Source: Zancudomyces culisetae
Lineage: Eukaryota > Kickxellomycota > Harpellomycetes > Harpellales > Legeriomycetaceae
Length of the DNA: 64,000 bases
Assembly (NCBI GenBank): GCA_001969505.1
Contig: LSSK01000016.1
Location: forward strand, 1 to 64,000
Direction of reading: 5' to 3'
How positions within the stretch are numbered: position 1 is the first letter of the stretch; each line of letters begins with the position of its first letter. Positions 1-10,728 of the stretch are shown one piece after another. The notes beneath the pieces are model-generated. The model saw only the letters and a list, made by a program, of their open reading frames with translations, was not told the origin of the DNA and ran no database searches. A program made the translations under genes and the position numbers.

Positions 1-220
1 TAGTTGGTGCAATAGTTGGGTATCCGGTGGTTGGTGCAACAGTTGGGTATCCGGTGGTTGGTGCAACAGTTGGGTATCCGGTGGTTGGTGCAACAGTTGG
101 GTATCCGGTGGTTTCATCTGTGGTTGAGGTGGTTTCATCTGTGGTTGAGGTGGTCTCATCTGTAGTTGAGGTGGTTTCATCTGTAGTTGAGGTGGCTTCA
201 TCTGTAGTTGAGGTGGTTTG
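1..220. repeat. Coding minisatellites (27-bp and 21-bp units)
   Basis: Four 27-bp units (+ strand core ggttggtgcaacagttggg) lie at about 1-112, and about five 21-bp units (core tcatctgtagttgaggtgg) lie at about 113-220. Both keep the reading frame of the minus-strand secreted protein. The 27-bp array reaches the window edge and may continue. Confidence 0.9.
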
Positions 221-946
221 TGTGCGTGTGTGGTGTGACTTGATGTGTTCAAGAATTTGACGTAGTATATCAGCGAGCTCAGAGAGCTGAATGTTAATCT
301 TGTCTCCAATGAGAGCAATGATCTCATCAATTGATGGGAGCTGTGGAATGTTCAAGTGGGTAAGAATTTGGTAAAGTTGTTGAATAGTAATATTTCCTGG
401 GAGGTTGAGACCATTAAGGTATCTAAGAATTTCCTCAAGGGAAGGAAGGTTTGGGACTCCTGGAACGGTGATGGTTGGGAGAACGACTGATGGGATGGAG
501 ATGGATGGAAGGGTAATCACATCTGTTGGAAGTGCTGGAACTGTGATTGGGATTGTAGTAACTCCTGGGATAGTTATGGTTGTAGTGAATGGAAGTGATG
601 GCAATGTAACTGTAAGTGTTGGTCCTCCTGGGATTACGACTGTTGCTACAGTGCTACTTGGTGCAGCAGTTGTTGTTTGTTCTGGTGCAGCAGTTGTTGT
701 TGGTACTGGTGGGGCTGGGATTGTGATTGGGATTTCTCCAAGAACTGGGAGCGAGATTGTTGTGGTGAATGGAAGCTCAGGAATGTCAATTGTCCTTCCG
801 CCAAATGGAAGAGTGATTTGTGAGATATCAGATTGCTCAGTCAATGTAAATACTCCTGGGATGGTAATTGGACCAACCAAAACGGCCTTGACTGATGACA
901 AGGCTGCGACTGAGCTCAACAAGGCATACTTTACTGATGTCTTCAT
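1..946 (-). CDS. Secreted Thr/Pro-rich cell-surface protein, 3' part missing
   Basis: The reading frame starts at the ATG at 946 and stays open for 315 codons to the left edge, so the C terminus is outside the window. The first 22 or so residues (MKTSVKYALLSSVAALSSVKA) look like a signal peptide. The next part is rich in Thr, Pro, Ile and Val with a recurring I-P-G-V/G motif. Residues about 180-250 hold two copies of a roughly 35-residue amphipathic unit beginning LPSLEEIL and LPSIDEII, with one N-glycosylation sequon (NIT). Beyond that come short tandem repeats: about five STTDETT-type units, then at least four GYPTVAPTT units. This layout is typical of O-glycosylated wall proteins of fungi. 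I do not recognise a named family, and a GPI signal cannot be checked because the end is missing. Confidence 0.85.
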   Translation of the reverse strand, partial: MKTSVKYALLSSVAALSSVKAVLVGPITIPGVFTLTEQSDISQITLPFGGRTIDIPELPFTTTISLPVLGEIPITIPAPPVPTTTAAPEQTTTAAPSSTVATVVIPGGPTLTVTLPSLPFTTTITIPGVTTIPITVPALPTDVITLPSISIPSVVLPTITVPGVPNLPSLEEILRYLNGLNLPGNITIQQLYQILTHLNIPQLPSIDEIIALIGDKINIQLSELADILRQILEHIKSHHTRTQTTSTTDEATSTTDETTSTTDETTSTTDETTSTTDETTGYPTVAPTTGYPTVAPTTGYPTVAPTTGYPTIAPT

Positions 947-3900
947 CTTCGCTGTTAATATAATTTAGTAGGTGACCTCTAAGAATTACTTCTAGTCTTC
1001 TATTGGTTTTTAGACAAATACTTTACTATTGTCTAAGTTCGAGGGAGGGTAAATAAAGTATATTAATGTTTTAGAAGAGAAACTTTTTTTCGGCCGTGCT
1101 CTCAAAAGTATTTATACCTTTCTTTTAGATTGTGATTTCACAGTTTTTCCATATGCAACTTTCATCTCACTTTTGCTTTTACCTACGTAACCATTATAAT
1201 CCACCTTTTCTTCCTGTTACTCAGGTTGACATCGTTTTCGATACCGTTACTTTTTTCATCACCCTTCATTAGTTTGTTTTTTTACTTGTTTACGTTTACA
1301 AATCTCGTTTCAGATAGTATTGCAACATCCATCTTCCATTACAAAAATGTCTGTATGGGACAATAAATGCCTTCCATTTTTTGGTTAAATGTCGAACTTT
1401 ACCAATTCCTCATATTGGTATCGCTATTTTGCTCAATTGGAGAGAGAAAGTTGAAATAACCTTTATTTATCGACAATTTGTGCATTAATCGCAATGTGCA
1501 AAAAGCATTACAATTTTCAATCTTTAACCACCGAATTAACATAGCTATTCCTATGTGTTAATAACAATCCTGTCAAATGAACTGGATAAGTTAAAATGCG
1601 TAAAAAAATAATCATCGAAAACGCTCTTTTTAGTCATTTTTCTAAATTTGGCTTACCTAATAAGTAAGCGCTAAATTCTATTCTCATTGCATCCGCCAAC
1701 CTTTAAAAAAAAAATTCCCAACGATTAGTGATGTAGACTAATAACACGCTAATAATTTTTTTACCACTTTATCAATTGGTCTTTTTTTTTGCTCTTGTAT
1801 TAATTAATGTTTATTTTATGTAATTACAATTTTTTACGTTGGTTGATATTTCTTTGTTGAGATGGTGAGATGAAAAAGTTTTTTTTTCGATATATCTTGG
1901 ATTATTGGCTGCTTATACATTTTTTTCAATACTCTATTTCGCTCTCTTTAACACTTTTTACCTCTTCTCCTCTCCTCTCCTCTCCCCTTCATTTTTCCAG
2001 AAAAGAAAATCATGACTCCAACTCATGATAATGTGCGAAATCCAAACAAGTTCCCAAACCACTGTTATCTAAGGGCCTGTTATAAAAATTATTAATCACC
2101 CAACATTCCTCGTTCAACATCATGTTATTTTTTGGGTTTTTTCCTTTTGTGAGGTGCAAAAGGCTTCCGTGTTGGCAAATTTTGACATTTATTATACAAC
2201 ACATATCCCGTCTTCCCCTCCTCTCCTCTTTCTCTTGAGTAGGAAAGTGATAATTACACATTTGCAATCCACACTTGTAACTCTTCCCTCCATCCACCCC
2301 ACAGCAATTATCATATGTTGTCATTTTCAAAAATTGATCTACAAAAAAAAAATCCGATTCAGTCCATTCAAAAGCTCGCCTGCTAGGAACAATTTTAAAA
2401 GTACCAATGGTTTTGAATATTTATTCTGTCATTCCTTTTTGTTGTGGAACCGATTTAGTAAGCAATTAACAGACCTCAAATACAAAGAGGTAATTATTAC
2501 AGAAAATGTCATATATAAAATCCTTGTATTTAGCTGCTGTAATGGTACCTAGACATGTCAGGAGTATTTGACCACTTTTTTTTGCTGCTTTTTACTCTTT
2601 TCCCCTCTTTTTTCACGTCCATTTTTTTATCCATTCATTTTTTCTACTAGAAATTACCAAAAGAAAAAAAGTTTTTAATTCTAAACTTCAAGATTCCGGA
2701 TATATCCACTCTGGTAAAACAATTTTTTTTTTGGGGGGGAAATGAATCAATTAGCATTTCTCGTAAAACATTTGTGTTGTGATTTTCTCATATTAGGTAT
2801 ATAACAAGCTTTGGGAGAAAATTGAAAGCCTCCAAAAACAAAATCTATTCAGTAAATGTCTATTTTACTCCAACCTATCTTCTTTACCATTCAATTTGCT
2901 GCATTCATCTAACCTTGTGTCACCATTCTTAACGCCCTCCTCCTTGCTCGTATTTTATTTTTTCACCATATTTTGACTCTCCATGGATATTTTAAAGCAT
3001 ATTAATAGCAACTATTGGTAACTTTTCGTTAGTTTCTAAAACTAGTTTAATCGTGTAGTACATAGACGCTTAGATAGGATACTGGTTATTCTATATTTGG
3101 ATGGTTCTGGATATGCACTAAAAAAACTCATAAAAACTCTAGAGACACAATCTTTATCTATAGCCACCTTCCCAAGAAAAAAGAAGCATTAAATTACATG
3201 ATCTTCCTTTTCTCACTCGTTAATACTATTGTACCTTAAGTCGATGTTGCATGGCCAAATTTCTGAATGAGAATTAACAAACTCAAGCACACATGGAGAT
3301 AGCAGCCGTATCCGTTGGAATGCAAACCATTTGTAGTATTTTCAGCCTCATCCCATTTCATCGATTAGGCTTGCACTTGTAAACACTTGTAATTGCGAAA
3401 CGCGACTTTATAGTATATGTAGCTATTTTATAAGTGATCTACTCATGTATAGTGTTTTGTCCCTGTGCCTCCTTTGCATCAAAACATTCTACTACTTGTT
3501 TGTAAATAATTATATTGGTTTACATTGTGTTGTGTTGTGTTGTGTTGTACTCTTTTTTATTTTGGAGTATTGTTACACTACACCCACAAAGATATATAGC
3601 AGTAATGAAGAAAAAAGAAACATGTAGTACCGACCCCCAGATATTTCAAGTATAATCATATACCTATGCTCAAACTATTTTTGTCTTTTTACTATTAGAA
3701 TAATCAAAGTAACTGACTTTTTATTCTATGTATACAGAATAATGCCATTTATTTTATTCGATCAACTTTACCCAACTTCAGGCACTAATAAATCTACTAT
3801 TACTTGCTATGCTGGACGATTATTTTACCAAATTTAAACCTACAAATTTTAGTAACATGTTAAAATAGATCAGTTTTATAAATAAAAGGGACGTTGTGTG

Positions 3901-4850
3901 CAGTCTCATAATCATGAGACGCCTTTAACAGGAAATACTTTAATATATTAGATGAATATCCTACTGTTCATGCAATGAATGGATTTTGGCAGCTTATGTG
4001 GGAAATGATAATAATAATAATAAGTGAAGTTATAAATTGGCAACATAAATAACTTGATAGAGTCAGTACAAATACTATAGTCTTCTGCTCTCATCACCAC
4101 TCAATTATTTGTGAATGTTTGCTTGAGCTTACAGTAGAGACCAGGTCTTGAAATATATTATATATTTTTACTAATACACTTCTCATTATAATTTTACGCA
4201 ATAAAGAATAAAGGGTAAATAAAGAAAAAGTATAAATAAAAATGCTATGATACCCAGATATCTTCAGAGTACTGTATATACAGTGCAGATTGTGATTTTT
4301 TATTATTTTAGTTAATCTAGCCAATCTTTTCTGAATGGAATTAATCCAACAGCTCACCATTATATACATGCATATATACCATTACTTATTTCTGTTTTTG
4401 ATACTCAGTTTCTTGCACTAGCTAAAATACATAAACTGACATGTAAAAAAAAAGGAACTATGAGCTGGCGAATAGAAAACAAACATATAAATTTCGAAAT
4501 GGTAAAACAAAGATGTGTTTGTATTGGTTATTGGATTTCAATTTAACTGTAAATAAAAAAGGAACAATATATTGAAACTTTTAACACTTGTATTTATTTA
4601 GTGTAAAAAACCAAGGGTCTTTGAGTCATACATTTTTATACTACAAAACATATTTCAAGTACAGGAAGGTCAACGTAGTCAAAGGGTCTCAAGTAAATTT
4701 AATACCAAACTGTAACAATTCCACAAGAAAATCTTCAATTGAAATAGCCGAGAAGCGAAAAATTCGGGATCAAAAAGAAATAGACATTTAATTTTTCAGT
4801 TACTGCATCTGCGTTCTATTGCAAATACAAACCAAGGAGCTGATGATAAA
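947..4850. other. Intergenic, no gene supported
   Basis: This AT-rich stretch has many poly-T runs. The few frames of 60-130 codons show no recognisable protein and overlap each other on both strands. A short (TTGTG)n array lies at 3525-3548 and an (AAT)n run near 4007-4021. It holds the upstream region of the secreted protein on the left and of RET2 on the right. I see no tRNA. Confidence 0.6.
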
Positions 4851-6796
4851 ATGGTAAGTATGAATTATAAAAATCTGTGCAAAATGTGCACTTTGTAGCT
4901 AACTGCCACAAAGGTAGAAGCGAAGACTTTGTGGATGGGGATGAATTGGAGATGGAGGCGGGGTGTGAATAGATGGGTAAAGACAAAATAAACAAACATA
5001 GGTAATCTTAGCCACAGCAATATGTACAAAAACGGGAAAACGTAAGTTGAAAGTGGTGTGTGATTTAGAGAAATAAAGAATTTGTAGAATCACAGCAATA
5101 ATGCTAAACATACAAATACACAAATAGCGCTGATATCAAGACAAACGACGGGGATGGCAAGGGGGTATATAGAGGGCCTATTGAGCTCATTTCCAAAGTT
5201 GATGATTGAGGGACAACAACATACAACAGTAGAGACTGAGGCGGTTCGATATGTGTACTTGCCATTGTTTGATGACATGTATGCAGTGCTGGTGACAACA
5301 AGGAACAGTAATATAGTACAAGATATGGATACTTTGCAGTTGGTAACAAGAGTAGTCCCAGAGATTTGTGACTATGGCACACAAGAAGATGTTTTGGAAA
5401 AGGCATTTGAGCTGTTGTCGGCGTTTGATGAGATTGTGGCAATGGGATACAGGGAAAATATAGAGTTAGGAAAACTCAAGACAATACTGGAAATGGAAAG
5501 TCACGAAGAAAAGATACAGGAGATTATTGACAGAAATAAAGAAAGAGAAGCCAAGAACGAGCTAAAGAGGAAAGCCAAGCTGTTCGAAATGCAGAGAAAG
5601 AGCGGTGCAAGATCAGGAGGGATTGGTGGAACTCCCGGAATTGGGTCGATTGGAATGGGTAGTAGCGGCATCGGCAGCAGCAGCAGTGGTGGTGGTATTA
5701 TGGAGATGGACGAGCCAGCTGAAGTGCCAAGGTATGTGGGAATGGATACAAGAACATTGACCGGCAAGTCAGAGTATAAACCGTAAGTAAACCTGTTTTT
5801 TGTTTTTTTTTTCTGTTTTTTTTTGGCTTGGAATATTATTTAGACAATAGGAGAAACATGGAGCTAATCAAACTATAATTACACCGCATAAATAGGAGCG
5901 GAACAATTGAGCCAAAGGCAAGAGGGATGCAGTTAGGACGTAAAACAAAGGACGCCATGACTGCCGAAGTATTAGGAGAAGATGAGGTCGAGGCAACAAG
6001 AACACAGATGGAGAAGGTATCAATGGTAAACACAACGACATTACCAAGGGTAGACCGAAAGGGCATACATGTGTTGGTAGAGGAGAAGATGGCAATGGTG
6101 GTAAACAGAGACGGTGGATTGGAAAATATGGAAGTAAAGGGCGATTTGTCAGTTGTAGTTTCGGAAGATGGCAGCAACCAGGCATCTATTCAAGTAGATA
6201 TTTCTCGAAGCGAAGCTGCAACGCAATACAAAACACATCCAAACATGGACAAGAACAAATTCCACGAGGAAGGTGTTCTCGAACTGAAGAACAAGACCCG
6301 CAACTACCCTCTCAACCAACCTGTTGGGTTGCTCAAATGGAGATATGTTGGTCATAGCGAAGATAATATTCCACTCAGCATCAATTGCTGGCCATCTCCG
6401 ACTGGCGATGGCAGCTGTGAAGTTAATATAGAGTTTGAGTTGCTCGCCACTCGTCTGATTTTGCGTGATGTGGTTATTTCCATCCCTATTCCTCGAGGTG
6501 CCCAGCCTGTTGTTGGTGATGTTGATGCTGGCGTATATGAAGTCAACCGGGGAACTGGGTGTTTGGATTGGCAAATTCCGCTGATTGACAACAATATCAA
6601 TGGTTCAAAGACTGGAAGCATCGATTTTGTTGTTTCTGGTGAAAACACAAATGCATTTTTCCCTGTCTCTGCCTCGTTTGTATCTGAAACTCCGTTTTGC
6701 GGGATCCAAGTGGTTGGGGCAACCGAAAACAGCGGTCAAGACTCGGATTATTCCCAACAAGTCGTTTTGTCTACTAGCCAATACTTGGTTGTTTAG
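4851..6796 (+). CDS. RET2: Coatomer subunit delta (delta-COP)
   Basis: CDS = 4851-4853, 5002-5041, 5128-5782, 5896-6796, 532 residues (baker's yeast Ret2 is of similar size). Exon 1 is only the ATG, followed directly by GTAAGT. The rebuilt N terminus MVILATAICTKTGKPLISRQ matches the longin-like start of delta-COP, which fixes the splice sites. Residues up to about 140 form the adaptin/longin-like domain, including ESHEEKIQEII. A charged and Gly/Ser linker follows. After the third intron come the conserved GMQLGRK segment and, from about residue 290, the C-terminal mu-homology domain (NKFHEEGVLELKN, VGLLKWRY, TPFCGIQV). Delta-COP is a core part of the COPI coat that drives Golgi-to-ER traffic. 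The gene converges on the FIBP-like gene, whose stop lies 134 bp beyond. Confidence 0.96.
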
Positions 6797-6846
6797 TTTA
6801 TTTTAGTTTATTTTAGTTTATTTTAGTTTACTTTAGTTTACTTTAA
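6791..6846. repeat. 10-bp tandem repeat over the RET2 stop codon
   Basis: About five and a half copies of ttttagttta run from the RET2 stop into the 3' flank. The first unit supplies the TAG stop. Degenerate units continue to about 6875. It sits in the short convergent gap between RET2 and the FIBP-like gene and may lie in either 3' UTR. Confidence 0.85.
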
Positions 6847-6930
6847 TTTGGTTTAACCTCGTCTAGTTTACTTTAGCTTTTTGGTTTTCTCTATTTATTA
6901 ATCATTTCACTTTAAACACGATTGAAAACG

Positions 6931-7936
6931 CTAATATAAACCTAATACTAGTAATGCAACCCCAATAACTGTTCTTTGGATAAATACTGGGTTTAACACA
7001 GGCTCAGCTGGCTTATTGAAGATGGTCAGCTTTTTAGCTAGTAGAGTCAGCATGCTCTCCCGTCTACTCTTACCTCCACTCCCATCAGTACCAATACTCA
7101 CACTTTTACTATCACTGTCATCAAACCTACCCACCGCCGAGCTGCTCGATTTGCTTGGTTCATTGCTTCCCATTTCTCTATTATGCTCGTTTTTATCAAG
7201 CCCTTCTGCCGCTATAATGAAGCATTTGCATAGTATCAAAAATTCATAAAGAATAAGCAAGTGTTCGCAGTTGGCAGCCTTACTGATAGATGATGTGTCG
7301 AAATCTGTGGGTTTGTTACTGTTTTCGACTTTGGCTGAAATATTTAGTTGGATATTGCCGCTACTATCACCATCATTAGCTTTGCTACCATTAACTCTAG
7401 AACCATAACTGTCTTTGGTATTGCCATTATCGTCTTCAACGTTTGTCTTGTCATTTGTCTCTGCTAAGTTTACGTTTAAAGGTACACTTTCATTCTCATT
7501 TGTATTCGCATTAGAATTTGCGTTAGGGATGCTGGTACCACCGCATAATAACAAAAGACTCGGAATAACTTTTTCTGGTATTTTCACCAAAATATCCCGG
7601 TTATCTTTAGAATTAGATTTACTACCAGTTGTCAGTTCACTGACCACATACAACAAATTTCTAAGCATCAGTTTAGTGTTCCCAACCGTCAGATTAAATG
7701 TTACTCTTTGACTCGTATCCAAAGTTGCACACATATTCGGATCTTTAGCTTTATACACATCTCTCATATCAGTATTGTCCACAATACCGAGCTCACTGCC
7801 TTTCGTGTTGTGATACTCCGCAATTACAGATTTGACATACTCATCTGCTCGCTCGTTTAGCAATCTGGTCTTGTATTTTTTGATCTGTCCTACTAGATCA
7901 CTATCAACCATTTCGTAATCTTCTACCACAAACTTC

Positions 7937-7967
<31 letters not shown>

Positions 7968-8218
7968 CTTGTTGTGTTGGGTTTTCACGGTGCCTTGTAT
8001 CATCCTTTTTAGTGTATTTATCAGAGGAATTCGTTTTACTCCTTTTGCTTTTAAGACTGTCTGTATCACTGCTGCCGCTACTGCTAATACTTTCACTACC
8101 AGTATCGGTATTATCGCCGCTACTAGCACTGCTATCACTATAATCATTGTTATCGTTGCCACTGCCACTGCCACTGTTGCTGTCACTACCAATATTATCA
8201 TCACTATTACCATCACCA

Positions 8219-8251
<33 letters not shown>

Positions 8252-8317
8252 CTATCGCTACTATTTCCGCTTGTATCACCCCCACCACCATCACTGCTAC
8301 TATCACTATCACTACTA

Positions 8318-8358
<41 letters not shown>

Positions 8359-10442
8359 ACTACTATCGTTGCTCCTATCCGTTTTCCTAGATTTACTTTT
8401 CACATTCTTATGACTGCTTTTATTATTACCGCCATCATTCCATTTTTTATTTATCTTTTGTTGACGCCTTTGAAGAGACTGATGCTTAAGTATGTTATCA
8501 ACCATCATTCCTATTCCCATATTTATCTTCGCGTTACGACTTCCAGGTGGATTGGTGGTCTCAGTTAAACCAGTATTTGTGGTCAGTAGATCGTGCTTTT
8601 CTTTAATCAGAATAGCCATTGCGCTAATGTAATCATCAATATCGTACTTTGATGTATCACCGAGTTTGCTAAAATAGTTCATAATTACTTTTGAACAGTA
8701 TTCATAATCTTTAAATGTATAGCTACCATCATTACCCTCAGTATCACTGCCACCATCACCACTACCACCTGCGTTATTGGTATTGCCATTGTTTGTGATA
8801 CTGTTACAATTGGTATGTCGGTGCTGAGAATAATGTATACTTTTTGAAAGTAATACGCGCTTATGAAACCTAAGTTTGAGCATGCTCATAAAACATATAC
8901 GTTCATATTTAGTGGCTAGTATCCTTGGCAGTATAAAATACTCTCTGATAATATTGCGGATTATATGTCGTAGTCTGTACCGGCCTTTTATTAAATCTCC
9001 ATTCTCATAGTCACCGTGTCCCTTCTTTCCATCATTTCTGTCGTTACCACTATAATCATATATGTGGGCATACTCGTAACCACCTCTTCTGTGTTTCACA
9101 AGCTTTCTACCCTTATCCTTTTTTCTACTTTTACCTCCTATTTTAAACTTGCCCTTGTCCCTGTTCCTGTCCCTATCCCTGTCCCTTTCCCTGTCCCTAT
9201 CTCTTTCTCTTTCCCTTCCCCTGTTCTTATCCCTTTTCTTCCCCCTTAATTTATCCTTTATTTTGCGTTTCTTTTTCAACTTGTTCTTGGCAGTAAATGT
9301 ACGATTGATTATCCCCATACGGTTTGTTGCATCACCATAGTACCCCTCATCACTCGCTACCTCCTCATCACTACTATTCACCCTGCTACCTTGTCGCATA
9401 TAATTGCTGGAATCCCCGGCATCATAGAACCTGTGCCTTCTGGACGTTTTATCTGTTGTAATAGCATCGTTATATACCTTGTCGCCATCGACTCCACTAT
9501 GCTCTTCGTCTGTGCTTGTTTTTATAGCCACTTTGGTTCGCGATCCCAATTCGATTGCTGACTGGACGTTTTTTATTATTCTTTTGGTGTTTTCAAATTG
9601 TCTTGATACCGAGTTTATACTCACACGTGTTTTGTTGGCTATTGCTGCCAAATACGTTCGCGTTTTGGATTTTAAACTATATTCCAAAAACTCCAACATT
9701 ACCGGCTCATCAAACGCATAGTACCTAGTTATAGTTAAAACAAAAATAAGGTTGATGTTTCCCCATCATTCTATACTCGCCTACGCCTACAACCACCATA
9801 CCCACCAGTATAAATACGATTATTAGCCTCGTGTTTAATTAATATCAGATATTATTAGCCACTTGACTAGAAACAAAAGTGCCTAATAAAGAAAATACCT
9901 GCTTACATTTCAATCACCCGCTTTTTTACGTCGTCGTGTAGCGGAATAATGTTTTTTTGTTGCAAAAAATAATAAGGTCTCAGCAACAAAGATTCAAGTT
10001 CCCTAAAAATAGCGAGCTGCGAGCAAATATATCTATAAATAATTTTTTCAAGTTCAATTTCGCTCATAAATGAACATGGTACTCGACCGCTTGTCAATAA
10101 ATTTGTTAGTTCTATAGCGCTCTTTCCATTTTCTCCATGAAGAATATCATTTTGAGCCGTATCCTTATCCACCCAATCGTTATCTTTTTGAATATCCGGA
10201 TGCCACCGTGATGTTGGGTATAGCTTTGACATTCTATCGGAAAACAAAATCTTGTATTGTGAAACTAGTTCCAAATATATTTGTGTCTCATTGTAGCCCT
10301 TTAAGTATTTGGAATAAATTTCTTGGTCAATAGTCATGCAGTTGGAAAGAAAAATACTGTACTGATTATTATTTTGGTAGTGATCGTGGTCGTAGTGGTT
10401 TGTTCGGTTTTGAGCTTTTTGCTCATAATTTAATTCTCTCAT
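6931..10442 (-). CDS. FIBP-family protein (FGF1 intracellular-binding-protein homologue) with large low-complexity inserts
   Basis: CDS = complement(6931-9724, 9907-10442), 1109 residues, one 182-nt intron (5' GTAAGC). The splice creates VIEMYYAFDEP, matching the YYAFDE motif of animal FIBP. Flanking blocks also match: an N-terminal MTIDQEIYSKYLKGY block (from residue 36), an IYRYICSQLAIFRELE block, then NKTRVSINSVSRQFENTKRI (FIBP has T-G-I-T-L-K-S-x-R-R-Q-F-D-N-F-K-R), LPRILATKYERICF and a YCSKVIMNYFSKLGD block. Animal FIBP is about 360 residues; the excess here is simple sequence: an Arg/Asp/Glu tract (about 9150-9240), a Ser/Asp/Gly tract (8041-8380) and a run of His (7939-7965). The C terminus ends in a short hydrophobic stretch (TVIGVALLVLGLY) that could be a tail anchor. 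The molecular role of the family is poorly known. The start could be M1 or M36. Confidence 0.85.
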
Positions 10443-10728
10443 TCTCCAGCCTTCAACTTTTAACGCTCGGCTCTTGTTTTATTTTATTTTATTATGCTTT
10501 TTTTTATTATGCTTTACTTTATCCTGAATAGATCTGTTTGCTGTGTTGTTTACTCTTGCCTCAGCTATATTAATTGATGGGCTGCTCGTTATGTTGAGTT
10601 TTGGCAACGTTGGCAATGAAACTTTTTGCATAAAATTAATAATTACACATAGTCAAATCAAAAGCATGAAGTGCAGGCCAATATTAAAAAAATATTAAAA
10701 AAATAAATGGGATTTGAATATTCACCAA

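Noticed and set aside
27-968. Plus-strand frames of 77 and 187 codons at the left edge
   Set aside because: Antisense shadows of the secreted protein on the minus strand, which has a signal peptide and runs open to the edge.
2010-2552. Overlapping frames of 106 and 132 codons on opposite strands
   Set aside because: Low-complexity composition, no recognisable motif, and mutual overlap.
5154-5786. Start of RET2 at the internal ATG at 5154
   Set aside because: It would drop the conserved ICTKTGKPLISRQ start, which two upstream exons supply with good splice sites.
5128-6796. CTG read as serine (CTG-clade code)
   Set aside because: CTG codons fall at hydrophobic conserved positions in delta-COP, fitting the standard code.
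7923-8568. Frames rich in Met, Ile, Ala or Leu opposite or within the FIBP-like gene
   Set aside because: Shadows of triplet repeats that encode the Ser, Asp and His runs in the real frame.
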